Shown: piece by piece, positions 46,845 through 56,587 of the stretch
Layout of the letters: every line of letters starts with the position of its first letter
Position numbering within the stretch: position 1 is the first letter of the stretch
Assembly (NCBI RefSeq): GCF_900103365.1
Contig: NZ_LT629703.1
Span: forward strand, 4,092,001 to 4,156,000
Source of the DNA: Afipia sp. GAS231
GTDB taxonomy: Bacteria; Pseudomonadota; Alphaproteobacteria; Rhizobiales; Xanthobacteraceae
Direction: 5' to 3'
DNA: 64,000 nucleotides
The notes under the pieces: generated by a model
Told to the model about the DNA's origin: nothing
Seen by the model: the letters and a program-made list of their open reading frames with translations, nothing else
The model's database searches: none
Position numbers and translations under genes: made by a program

Positions 46845-47999
46845 ATGCTGGAACGCACGCGGGTGCAAAACCCATTTTACACGCCGGAGCACGAGGCGTT
46901 TCGCGACGTGATGCGCCGCTTTGTCGCGCGCGAGATCGAGCCCTATGCCCATGAATGGGACGAGGCCGGCGAGTTTCCGCGCGAGCTCTATGTCAAGGCG
47001 TCCGAGATCGGGCTGTTGGGACTCGGCTTCCCGGAAGAGTTCGGCGGCGTACCCGCCGACCAGTTCATGAAGATCGTGGCCTCGCAGGAGCTGGCACGCG
47101 CTGGCGCCGGCGGCGTCAGTTCGAGCTTGATGAGCCACACCATCGGCTCACCGCCGATCGCGCGCGCGGCCCGGCCGGAGGTGAAGGCGCGGGTGCTGCC
47201 GGATGTGTTGGCGGGCAGGAAAATCTCGGCGCTGGCGATCACCGAGCCGAGCGGCGGCTCCGACGTCGCCAACCTGCGTACCAAGGCGCGGCGCGACGGC
47301 GACCATTACGTCGTCAGCGGCGAGAAAACTTTTATTACGTCGGGCATGCGCGCCGATTATCTGACGGTGGCCGTGCGCACCGGCGGCGAGGGCCCCGGCG
47401 GGGTCAGCATGCTCCTGATCGAGGGCAATACGCCGGGGCTGTCGCGCACCAAGCTCAAGAAGATGGGCTGGTGGGCGTCGGACACCGCGACATTGCATTT
47501 TGACGAATGCCGGGTGCCGGTCGAGAACCTGATCGGCGAGGAAGGCCAAGGCTTCAAGATCATCATGCATAATTTCAACAGCGAGCGCATGGGCATGGCG
47601 GCGAGCTGCACCGCCTATGCGCGGGTCTGCGTCGAGGACGCGATCGCCTACGCCAAAGAGCGCAAGACGTTTGGAAAACCGATTTCGCAGCATCAGGTGA
47701 TCCGTCACAAGCTGGTCGACATGGCGCAGAAGGTGGCAGCGTCGCAGGCGATGCTGGAAATGCTGGCGTGGCGGCTCGGGCAGGGCGAGAGCCCGGTCGC
47801 CGAGATCTGCATGATGAAGAACCAGGCGACCCAGACCATGGCGTTCTGCGCCTCCGAGGCGGTGCAGATCTTCGGCGGCGCCGGCTTCATGCGCGGCATC
47901 AAGGTCGAGCGCATCTACCGCGAGGTCAAGGTCAACGCCATCGGCGGCGGCACCGAGGAGATCATGAAGGATCTGGCGAGCCGGCAGATGGGGTTGTGA
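46845..47999 (+). CDS. Acyl-CoA dehydrogenase (first of three)
   Basis: A 384-residue flavoenzyme introducing an alpha-beta double bond into an acyl-CoA. ITEPSGGSDVANLRTKA is the FAD/substrate motif, ERMGMAASC and FGKPISQHQVIRHKLVDM are typical of short/branched-chain enzymes, and QIFGGAGFMRGIKVERIYREV is the second signature. CGGGAGGA four bases before the ATG fixes the start at 46845. It opens the catabolic cluster and is followed by a palindromic repeat. Confidence 0.94.
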   Translation: MLERTRVQNPFYTPEHEAFRDVMRRFVAREIEPYAHEWDEAGEFPRELYVKASEIGLLGLGFPEEFGGVPADQFMKIVASQELARAGAGGVSSSLMSHTIGSPPIARAARPEVKARVLPDVLAGRKISALAITEPSGGSDVANLRTKARRDGDHYVVSGEKTFITSGMRADYLTVAVRTGGEGPGGVSMLLIEGNTPGLSRTKLKKMGWWASDTATLHFDECRVPVENLIGEEGQGFKIIMHNFNSERMGMAASCTAYARVCVEDAIAYAKERKTFGKPISQHQVIRHKLVDMAQKVAASQAMLEMLAWRLGQGESPVAEICMMKNQATQTMAFCASEAVQIFGGAGFMRGIKVERIYREVKVNAIGGGTEEIMKDLASRQMGL

Positions 48000-48012
48000 C
48001 GTTCTCTCTCTC

Positions 48013-48103
48013 CGTCATGCCCGGGCTTGACCCGGGCATCCACGTCTTTCTTTCTACTGGCGGCCAAAGACGTGGATGGCCGGGACAAGCCCGGCCATGA
48101 CGG
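48013..48103. repeat. GTCATGCCCGGGC palindromic repeat
   Basis: A 91-bp element with ends CCGTCATGCCCGGGCTTG and CCCGGCCATGACGG; inner arms ATCCACGTCTTT and AAAGACGTGGAT are perfectly complementary. It lies between the first and second acyl-CoA dehydrogenase genes and would form a strong hairpin in their shared transcript, possibly stabilising or separating the messages. Confidence 0.88.
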
Positions 48104-48135
48104 CGGGCTAACTAATAAGGCTCTGGATCACAAAA

Positions 48136-49293
<1,158 letters not shown>

Positions 49294-49302
49294 GGGCGGA
49301 TC

Positions 49303-50514
49303 ATGTTCTATGCGCAGAGTGAGAAAGTCAGCGAGCTGAAGCACCGCCTCGAAGCGTTCATGGACCGATACGTCTATCCGAACGAGGAGCGGTTCTATAA
49401 GGAGGCCGAGGATCTCGGCCCGTGGAAGGTCTATCCGGTCGTCGAGGAACTGAAGCCGAAGGCGCGCGAAGCCGGCCTGTGGAATCTGTTCCTGCCTGAA
49501 AGCGAACATGGCGCGGGGCTCACTAATCTCGAATACGCGCCGCTGTGCGAAGTGATGGGCAGGACGCATCTGGCGCCCGAGGTGTTCAACTGCTCGGCGC
49601 CCGACACCGGGAACATGGAAGTGCTGGCGCGCTACGGCACGCGAGAGCATCAGGAAAAATGGCTCAAGCCGCTGCTGGCAGGCGAAATCCGATCATGTTT
49701 CGCCATGACCGAACCGGCGGTCGCTTCCAGCGACGCCACCAACATCGAGAGCTCGATCGTCCGCGACGGCGACGACTACGTCATCAACGGCCGCAAGTGG
49801 TACACCACCAACGCCACCGACCCGCGCTGCAAGATCTGCATCTTCATGGGCAAGACCGATCCCAACAATCCGGATCGCCATCGCCAGCAGTCGATGATCC
49901 TGGTGGCGATGGATACGCCAGGCGTCAAAGTGCTGCGGCCGATCCCGGTGTTCGGATTCTACGGCGTACCGGATCGCGCCTCCGAAGTCGTTTTCGACAA
50001 TGTCCGCGTTCCCGCGACCAACATGCTGCTCGGCGAGGGCCGCGGCTTCGAGATCGCGCAGGGGCGTCTCGGCCCCGGCCGCATTCATCACTGCATGCGG
50101 CTGATTGGCCTCGCCGAGCGGACGCTGGAGAAGATGTGCGTACGCACCAGAAGCCGCGTCGCTTTCGGCAAGGCGGTTTCGGAGCAGACCGTGACGCAGG
50201 AAAGAATCGCGGAATCGCGCATCATGATCGAGCAGTCGCGGCTGCTGACGCTGCATGCGGCGCACATGATGGATACCGTCGGCAACCGAACGGCGAGGGC
50301 TGAAATCGCGATGATCAAGGTCGCGGTGCCGAACATGGCCTGCCAGGTGATCGACTGGGCGATCCAGGCCCATGGCGGCGCCGGCACCGGCAACGATTTC
50401 GGACTCGCCGCGGCTTATGCGACGGCGCGCCTGCTTCGTCTCGCCGACGGCCCGGATGAAGTCCATCGCAATCAGATTGCGCGGCTCGAATTGAAAAAGC
50501 ACAGCAACGGCTGA
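49303..50514 (+). CDS. Acyl-CoA dehydrogenase, ACAD10/11-like (third of three)
   Basis: A 403-residue acyl-CoA dehydrogenase. [18 protein letters not shown] and the C-terminal [17 protein letters not shown] are characteristic of the ACAD10/11-like branch. Human ACAD10/11 act on longer or branched, including 4-hydroxy, acyl-CoAs; the role of the bacterial members is less clear. GGGGCGGA precedes the ATG. It is tightly linked to the preceding dehydrogenase, so the two are surely co-transcribed. Confidence 0.93.
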   Translation: MFYAQSEKVSELKHRLEAFMDRYVYPNEERFYKEAEDLGPWKVYPVVEELKPKAREAGLWNLFLPESEHGAGLTNLEYAPLCEVMGRTHLAPEVFNCSAPDTGNMEVLARYGTREHQEKWLKPLLAGEIRSCFAMTEPAVASSDATNIESSIVRDGDDYVINGRKWYTTNATDPRCKICIFMGKTDPNNPDRHRQQSMILVAMDTPGVKVLRPIPVFGFYGVPDRASEVVFDNVRVPATNMLLGEGRGFEIAQGRLGPGRIHHCMRLIGLAERTLEKMCVRTRSRVAFGKAVSEQTVTQERIAESRIMIEQSRLLTLHAAHMMDTVGNRTARAEIAMIKVAVPNMACQVIDWAIQAHGGAGTGNDFGLAAAYATARLLRLADGPDEVHRNQIARLELKKHSNG

Positions 50515-50583
50515 CACGCGCTCCATGGCGCCCAGGCCATGCTTGCCTTAAACTCGCTTGAACAAAATCAGGGGAAACGCTCG

Positions 50584-51240
50584 ATGATCACGCTCTATCA
50601 CTGCGACGGCGCACGCTCGTTTCGTCCGCTCTGGATGCTGGAAGAGCAGGGGCTGCCCTACGAGCTCAAGATGCTGCCGTTCCCGCCGCGGGTGTTTGCC
50701 AAGGAATACATGGCGATCAACCCGCTCGGCACCATTCCCTTCATGGTCGACGGCGAAACCAAAATGACGGAGTCCTCCGGCATCTGTCATTACCTCGGCA
50801 CAAGGCACGGGCCGACGCCGCTGGTGGTCGGGGTCGACGAGCCGGCCTACGGCGCGTTCCTGAACTGGATGTATTTCAGCGACGCCACGCTGACCTTTCC
50901 GCAAACGCTGGTGCTGAGATACAGTCAGCTCGAGCCGGAAGAGCGCCGGAACCCGCAGGTCTCCGGCGATTATGCCAAGTGGTTCCTCGGCCGGCTGCGG
51001 GCGGTCGAAGCCGCCACGGCCAATTCGGAGTTCCTCTGCGCCGGCCGGTTCACCGCCGCCGATATCGCCAACGGCTATGCCTTGCGGTTGGCCGGCAATA
51101 TTGGCCTCGACAAGGACTTTGGGCCGAATGTCAGGGCCTATTGGGAGCGGTTGCAGCAGCGCGACGGTTACCAGCGCGCGGTGGCGGCGGAACAGAAGGC
51201 CGGGGTGGAACAGGGCGTGAAGGCGAGGGTGCGGCCCTAG
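50584..51240 (+). CDS. Glutathione S-transferase family protein
   Basis: A 218-residue GST. The N-terminal thioredoxin fold starts ITLYHCDGARSFRPLWMLEE, with the cis-proline in GTIPFM and the TESSGICHYL glutathione-binding loop; the C-terminal helical domain contains FTAADIANGYAL. It is placed inside the acyl-CoA catabolic cluster, 69 bp after the third dehydrogenase, and may detoxify or isomerise an intermediate. Confidence 0.92.
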   Translation: MITLYHCDGARSFRPLWMLEEQGLPYELKMLPFPPRVFAKEYMAINPLGTIPFMVDGETKMTESSGICHYLGTRHGPTPLVVGVDEPAYGAFLNWMYFSDATLTFPQTLVLRYSQLEPEERRNPQVSGDYAKWFLGRLRAVEAATANSEFLCAGRFTAADIANGYALRLAGNIGLDKDFGPNVRAYWERLQQRDGYQRAVAAEQKAGVEQGVKARVRP

Positions 51241-51250
51241 TTAGAGCGCC

Positions 51251-51350
51251 GTCATTCCGGGGCGATGCGAAGCATCGAACCCGGAATCTCGAGATTCCCC
51301 GGGGTGCAATTGCACCCCTGAGGTTCGTCCTTCGGGCGCCCCGGAATGAC
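51251..51350. repeat. GTCATTCCGGGGC palindromic repeat
   Basis: A 100-bp element with ends GTCATTCCGGGGCG and CGCCCCGGAATGAC, and nested arms GGGGTGCAATTGCACCCC and AATCTCGAGATT. It lies between the GST and the AraC regulator. Confidence 0.85.
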
Positions 51351-51438
51351 CCTTTTGTTCGTCGGTGACAGACCCCCATTTTGCGCTATGGTTGCCTCCT
51401 GTCGCAGCGGCCTTAGAGCCGCGCGAGGAGGAACTGCC

Positions 51439-52281
51439 ATGAACGACATCGGTCACGAGAGCGGCCACAAATCCGGCCACCTGATGCTGATCACCCCGGA
51501 GCGCGTGTTTTACGCCGGCCTGCTCGGCCGCCCGCGGGCGCGCTGCTCCGGCGCGCTCAATGTCTATGTCGCGATCGAGGGCGGGCTGTGCCTCACCGCC
51601 GATGGCCGCGAGACCCTCTGCGAGCTCGCCGCCGTGCTGCCGAATATCATGCACACCATCGCCAGCGACTACCGCTCGGTGCTCAGCCTCGTGATCGAGC
51701 CGGAAAGCGTTCCGCCAGGCGTGTTCGAGGATCTCGTCAAGCGCCTCTCGGGCCCCGAAAGCGCAAACTTCGCCAACCGGATTCGTGACGCCTATGTCGA
51801 ATTGCGCGAGCGCCAAGGTAATGAGGAGGGTGGCAACGATATTTCGAACGCCGAATTCGATCTGCTGTGTCTTGGCGAAGTCCTGGCACCGCGTGCGCTC
51901 GATCCGCGGGTGATACGCTCGATCGTGCAGATCGGAAAGTTCTGCGGCGAACCGGTGACGGCGGCAAGCTGCGCCACGGAGGCGGCGCTGTCGCCGTCGC
52001 GCTTCCTGCATCTGTTCAAGGAAGAGACCGGAATCTCGTTCCGTTCGTTCCGCGCCTGGAAGCGTGCGCGGCATCTGCTGCACTTCGCCAACCAGGACAT
52101 CAACCTCGCGCATCTCGCGCAGGATATCGGCTATCCCGACTCGACGCATTTCAGCCATTCGATCCGCCGCTTCTACGGGCTGAAGCCGCGCGCGATCTTT
52201 TCCGGCTCGCGCGACCTCGCGATCTATACCAGCGGTCGCATCGAGGCCGACAATAGCGCATGGACGCAAGAAGCCAGTTGA
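51439..52281 (+). CDS. AraC-family transcriptional regulator
   Basis: A 280-residue regulator. The first 160 residues form an unassigned sensing domain rich in hydrophobic beta segments (RARCSGALNVYVAIEGGLCL); the C-terminal 100 residues carry two helix-turn-helix motifs (AASCATEAALSPSRFLHLFK and LAHLAQDIGYPDSTHFSHSI). GAGGAGGAACTGCC precedes the ATG. Located in the middle of the catabolic cluster, it is the likely activator of these genes. Confidence 0.92.
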   Translation: MNDIGHESGHKSGHLMLITPERVFYAGLLGRPRARCSGALNVYVAIEGGLCLTADGRETLCELAAVLPNIMHTIASDYRSVLSLVIEPESVPPGVFEDLVKRLSGPESANFANRIRDAYVELRERQGNEEGGNDISNAEFDLLCLGEVLAPRALDPRVIRSIVQIGKFCGEPVTAASCATEAALSPSRFLHLFKEETGISFRSFRAWKRARHLLHFANQDINLAHLAQDIGYPDSTHFSHSIRRFYGLKPRAIFSGSRDLAIYTSGRIEADNSAWTQEAS

Positions 52282-52335
52282 TCCCGGCCGCATGATCGCG
52301 AGAGCAATAGCTTCCGGGAATCAAAGGGCTGATCC

Positions 52336-53202
52336 ATGGGCGACAAGGCCGTCATTACCTGCTCGCTGAACGGCGTGCTGACCGATCCGAAACAGCACAA
52401 CGTGCCTGTGACGCCGGAGCAGATGGCGCGCGAGGCCAAGGCTGCGTTTAACGCCGGTGCCAGCATCATGCATATGCATCTGCGCCAGCAGGAGCCGAAC
52501 GAGGGCCACCTGCCGTCCTGGGAAGTCAGCGTCTCCAAGGAAATCCAGCAGGCGATCCGCGAGGCCTGCCCAGGCGTGATCATCAACCACACTACCGGCA
52601 CCTCGGGGCCGCATTACCAGGGCGCGCTCGACTGCGTGCGCGAGACCAAGCCCGAGATCGCGGCCTGCAACGCCGGCTCGCTGAACTATCTCAAGGTCAA
52701 GTCCGACAACACCTGGGCCTGGCCGCCGATGATGTTCGATAACGCGGTCGAGAAAGTGCAGGACTATCTCGACGTCATGAAAACGGCCGGGACGATTCCG
52801 GAATTCGAATGCTTCGACGTCGGCATCGTGCGTTGCGTCAACATGTACCGGCAGACCGGGATGTATGCGGGCCCGCTGGAGTACAATTTCGTGATGGGCG
52901 TGGCCTCCGGCATGCCGGCCGATCCGGAACTGCTGCCGATCCTGCTGAAGCTGAAAGAGCCGGACGCACATTGGCAAGTCACCGCGATCGGCCGCGGCGA
53001 AATCTGGCCGCTGCACCAGCGCTGCGCTGATTTGGGCGGACACCTGCGCACCGGGCTTGAGGACACGTTCTATCTCGCCGACGGCAAGAAGGTGACCTCG
53101 AACGGGCAGTTGATCGAAGCTATCGCCGCCTGTGCCCGGCGTGCCGGCCGCGAGATCGCGAGCCCCGCCGAAGCGCGGCAGATTTTCGGGACCAGGCATT
53201 AG
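52336..53202 (+). CDS. BKACE-family enzyme (3-keto-5-aminohexanoate cleavage enzyme-like, DUF849)
   Basis: A 288-residue zinc-dependent enzyme that condenses a beta-keto acid with acetyl-CoA to give acetoacetate and a new acyl-CoA. The zinc ligands His46 and His48 lie in IMHMHLR, with the N-terminal VITCSLNGVLTD typical of the family. BKACE members differ in substrate; which beta-keto acid is used here is unknown. Its place among acyl-CoA genes fits a late step of a degradation route. Confidence 0.92.
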   Translation: MGDKAVITCSLNGVLTDPKQHNVPVTPEQMAREAKAAFNAGASIMHMHLRQQEPNEGHLPSWEVSVSKEIQQAIREACPGVIINHTTGTSGPHYQGALDCVRETKPEIAACNAGSLNYLKVKSDNTWAWPPMMFDNAVEKVQDYLDVMKTAGTIPEFECFDVGIVRCVNMYRQTGMYAGPLEYNFVMGVASGMPADPELLPILLKLKEPDAHWQVTAIGRGEIWPLHQRCADLGGHLRTGLEDTFYLADGKKVTSNGQLIEAIAACARRAGREIASPAEARQIFGTRH

Positions 53203-53219
53203 CGTCGGGACACACTCAG

Positions 53220-53306
53220 CCGTCATTGCGAGCGAAGCGAAGCAATCCATCTTGCCGCGAAAAGAAAGACTGGATTGCCACGTCGCTTCGCTCCTCGCAA
53301 TGACGG
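53220..53306. repeat. GTCATTGCGAGC palindromic repeat (REP-like)
   Basis: A second copy of the family seen at 39453: ends CCGTCATTGCGAGCGAAGCG and CGCTCCTCGCAATGACGG with inner CAATCCA and TGGATTG arms. It sits between the BKACE and ligase genes. Confidence 0.88.
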
Positions 53307-53352
53307 AGGGTGGGGTGAGCGTCTTGGATTACGTTCACGGGGAGTGGAACAG

Positions 53353-54954
53353 ATGACCAACCTCACCGCAACCGGCGGCGTGCCCGGGCCGGGCCGGATC
53401 GGCCGCGTCGCGATCGGTGATCTCTTGAAGCGGGCGGCGGCGCGGTTTCCGGATCGGGTGGCGCTGACCGATGGCGCGCGCCGCGTGACGTTTACCGAGA
53501 TCGAGCGCGACGCCAACCGTTTTGCCAACTATCTGGTTAGCCGCGGGCTGAAGCCGGGCGACAAGATTTCGACGATCTGCAACAACTCGGTCGAATTCGT
53601 CAAAGCGCTGTTCGGCATTCATCGCGCCGGACTGGTCTGGGTCCCCATCAACACCATGCTCGGCCCGGCGGACATGGATTATATCCTCGACCATGCCGAA
53701 GTTCGCTTCGCTGTCATCGACGACATGCTGCATGCGCAGCCTGACCGCCGCGCCGCGCTGGAGAAGCGCGGCATGCAGATGATCGCGATCGACCTCGCCG
53801 GTAAGGTCGCAGCGTCAGGGCTGGAGAATTTCGCCGACCTGATCAAAGACCGGCCCGACGTCGAGCCCGAGATCGATTTCGACGAGCGCGATCTGGCGAT
53901 GATCATCTACACGTCGGGCACAACGTCGCGGCCCAAGGGCGCGATGCATTGCCATCTCGCCGTTGTGATGGCCGTGATGAGCAATTGCATCGAGATGAAG
54001 CTCGGCCGCGACGACGGGATCACCGGGCAGTTTCCATTGTTCCATTGCGCCGGTCATGTGCTGCTGTTGAGCTATCTGTCGGTCGGCGGCCGCATGGCGC
54101 TGATGCGCGGCTTCGATCCCATCGTCTGCATGGAAGCCATCGTCCGCGACAAGCTCACCGTGTTTGTCGGCCTCTCGCTGATGTACCAGGCGATCCTCGA
54201 TCATCCGCGCCGCAGGGAGTTCGACCTGTCGGGCCTCAAGACCTGCATCTACACCATGGCGCCGATGGGCCGGCCGCTGCTGGAACGCGCGATAGCAGAC
54301 ATGTGCCCGAACTTCGTGCTCTCGTCAGGCCAGACCGAAATGTATCCGGCCACCACGATGTCGCAGCCGGACCGCCAGCTCGAACGCTTCGGCAATTACT
54401 GGGGCGAATCGCTGATCGTGAATGAAACGGCTGTTATGGACGACAACGGCAACCTGTTGCCGCGCGGCGAGGCCGGCGAGCTCGTGCATCGCGGCCCGAA
54501 TGTGATGCTGGGCTATTACAAGGATCCGAAGGCGACCGAAGAGGCGCGCAAGTTCGGCTGGCATCACACCGGCGATCTCGCGCTGATCGATGAGCACGGC
54601 GAGGTGCTGTTCCTCGACCGCAAGAAGGACATGATCAAGTCCGGCGGCGAGAACGTCGCTTCGGTCAAGATCGAGGAGACGCTGCTGGCGCATCCGGCGG
54701 TGCAGAACGCTGCCGTCGTCGGCCTGCCGCACCCGCAATGGGGCGAGGCGGTGTCGGCGTTCGTCAAGCTGAAGCCGGGTGCCCAAGCCGACGAAGCCGC
54801 GATCGCCGAGCATTGCCGCAAACACCTCGGCGGCTTCCAGGTGCCGAAATTCATTCGTATCCTCGACGAAATGCCGATGACCGCGACCGGGAAATTGCGC
54901 AAGGTCGAATTGCGTCAGACGTACAGCGAACATTTTACCGGGAAGAGCGCGTGA
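53353..54954 (+). CDS. AMP-forming acyl-CoA synthetase
   Basis: A 533-residue ANL-superfamily ligase. The phosphate loop is IIYTSGTTSRPKG, A5-like SGQTEMYPATT, A7/A8 GWHHTGDLALI and DRKKDMIKSGGENVAS, and the catalytic lysine is in MTATGKLRK. The start at 53353 follows GGGGAGTGGAACAG. It is the probable entry enzyme of the cluster, activating the acid before dehydrogenation and carboxylation. The carboxyltransferase gene follows after 16 bp. Confidence 0.94.
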   Translation: MTNLTATGGVPGPGRIGRVAIGDLLKRAAARFPDRVALTDGARRVTFTEIERDANRFANYLVSRGLKPGDKISTICNNSVEFVKALFGIHRAGLVWVPINTMLGPADMDYILDHAEVRFAVIDDMLHAQPDRRAALEKRGMQMIAIDLAGKVAASGLENFADLIKDRPDVEPEIDFDERDLAMIIYTSGTTSRPKGAMHCHLAVVMAVMSNCIEMKLGRDDGITGQFPLFHCAGHVLLLSYLSVGGRMALMRGFDPIVCMEAIVRDKLTVFVGLSLMYQAILDHPRRREFDLSGLKTCIYTMAPMGRPLLERAIADMCPNFVLSSGQTEMYPATTMSQPDRQLERFGNYWGESLIVNETAVMDDNGNLLPRGEAGELVHRGPNVMLGYYKDPKATEEARKFGWHHTGDLALIDEHGEVLFLDRKKDMIKSGGENVASVKIEETLLAHPAVQNAAVVGLPHPQWGEAVSAFVKLKPGAQADEAAIAEHCRKHLGGFQVPKFIRILDEMPMTATGKLRKVELRQTYSEHFTGKSA

Positions 54955-54970
54955 GGATGACGGAGTAAAC

Positions 54971-56587
54971 ATGGCCATCCTCGAATCCACCGTCGCCACC
55001 GGCGGCGCCGCCTACAAGGCCAACCGCGACGGCATGCTGGCGCTGATCGCGCGGATGCGGATGCTGGAGGAGCGGACGCGCGCTGCCTCCGCCGGCGCCA
55101 AGGATCGCTTCCACAAGCGCGGGCAGTTGCTGCCGCGCGAGCGGGTGGCGCTGGTGCTCGATCCCGGCACGCCCTTTATCGAACTGTCGACGCTCGCCGG
55201 TTACATGTTCGATGTGCCGGATGCGGACAAGAGCGTGCCCGGCGGCGGGCTGATCGCCGGCATCGGCTTTGTTGCCGGCATCCGCTGCATGGTCAGCGCC
55301 AACGATTCCGGCATCGATGCCGGCGCGCTGCAGCCTTACGGGCTCGACAAGACGCTCCGGGTGCAGGAACTGGCGCTGGAGAACAAGCTGCCTTATGTGC
55401 AGCTGGTCGAAAGCGCCGGCGCCAACCTGCTGCGCTACCGCGTCGAGGATTTTATTCGCGGCGGCAACATTTTTCGAAATTTGGCGCGGCTGTCGGCGGC
55501 CGGTCTGCCCGTGGTGACGGTAACGCACGGCTCCTCGACCGCGGGCGGCGCCTACCAGACCGGGCTGTCCGATTACATCGTGATGGTGCGCGGCCGTACC
55601 CGTGCGTTCCTGGCCGGGCCGCCTCTCTTGAAAGCTGCTACCGGCGAGATCGCGACCGAGGAGGAACTCGGCGGCGCCGAGATGCACACCTCGATCTCCG
55701 GGCTCGGCGATTATCTCGCCGAGGACGACCGCGACGCGCTGCGGATCGCGCGCGATATCATGACCAATCTGGAATGGGACCGGTCGAAGCCGGCCGAGAC
55801 GTCGTGGCGCCCGCCGCGTTACGAGCAGGAAGAGTTGCTCGGCATCATGGCGATGGACCACAAGCGTCCGGTCGACATGCGCCAGGTGATTGCGCGGATC
55901 ATCGACGATTCCGACTTCACCGAGTTCGGCGCCAATTACGGTCCTGCGACCGTGTGCGGTCACGCCCGCATCGAGGGGCAGGCGATCGGGATCATCACCA
56001 ACAACGGCCCGCTCGATGTGCCCGGCGCCAACAAGGCCACGCATTTCATCCAGGCCTGCTGCCAGTCGCGCACGCCGCTGCTCTATCTCAACAACACCAC
56101 CGGCTACATGGTGGGCAAGGCCTATGAGGAAGCCGGCATGATCAAGCACGGCTCCAAGATGATCCAGGCCGTGACGTCGGCCACGGTGCCGCAGATCACG
56201 ATTTACTGCGGCGCGTCGTTCGGCGCCGGCAATTACGGCATGTGCGGGCGCGGCTTCCATCCGCGCTTCTGCTTCTCCTGGCCCAATGCCAAAACAGCGG
56301 TCATGGGCGGCGAGCAGGCCGCCGAAACCATGGCGATCGTGACCGAGGCGGCCGCCGCGCGGCGCGGCAAGCCGGTCGAGAAGGAAAAGCTCGATGCGAT
56401 GAAGGCGCAGATCATCGGCGTGTTCGACGGCCAGATGGACGTATTCTCGACCAGCGCGCGCGTGCTCGACGATGGCGTGATCGACCCGCGCGATACCCGC
56501 AGCGTGCTGTCCGAGGTGCTGGCGATCTGCCGCGAGGCCGAGGCGCGCATCCCCCAGCGCATGCAATTCTCGGTCGCCCGGCCATGA
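54971..56587 (+). CDS. Acyl-CoA carboxylase, carboxyltransferase (beta) subunit
   Basis: A 538-residue biotin-dependent carboxyltransferase with two crotonase-like halves. GAGALQPYGLDKTLRVQELA, THGSSTAGGAYQTGLSDY and MCGRGFHPRFCFSWPNAKTA are typical of the methylcrotonyl/geranyl-CoA carboxylase branch; the 538-residue length equals that of Pseudomonas AtuC as I recall it. It carboxylates the gamma carbon of a 3-methyl-branched enoyl-CoA using the biotin of its partner. Geranyl versus methylcrotonyl specificity cannot be settled by eye. Coupled to the alpha subunit by an ATGA overlap. Confidence 0.94.
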   Translation: MAILESTVATGGAAYKANRDGMLALIARMRMLEERTRAASAGAKDRFHKRGQLLPRERVALVLDPGTPFIELSTLAGYMFDVPDADKSVPGGGLIAGIGFVAGIRCMVSANDSGIDAGALQPYGLDKTLRVQELALENKLPYVQLVESAGANLLRYRVEDFIRGGNIFRNLARLSAAGLPVVTVTHGSSTAGGAYQTGLSDYIVMVRGRTRAFLAGPPLLKAATGEIATEEELGGAEMHTSISGLGDYLAEDDRDALRIARDIMTNLEWDRSKPAETSWRPPRYEQEELLGIMAMDHKRPVDMRQVIARIIDDSDFTEFGANYGPATVCGHARIEGQAIGIITNNGPLDVPGANKATHFIQACCQSRTPLLYLNNTTGYMVGKAYEEAGMIKHGSKMIQAVTSATVPQITIYCGASFGAGNYGMCGRGFHPRFCFSWPNAKTAVMGGEQAAETMAIVTEAAAARRGKPVEKEKLDAMKAQIIGVFDGQMDVFSTSARVLDDGVIDPRDTRSVLSEVLAICREAEARIPQRMQFSVARP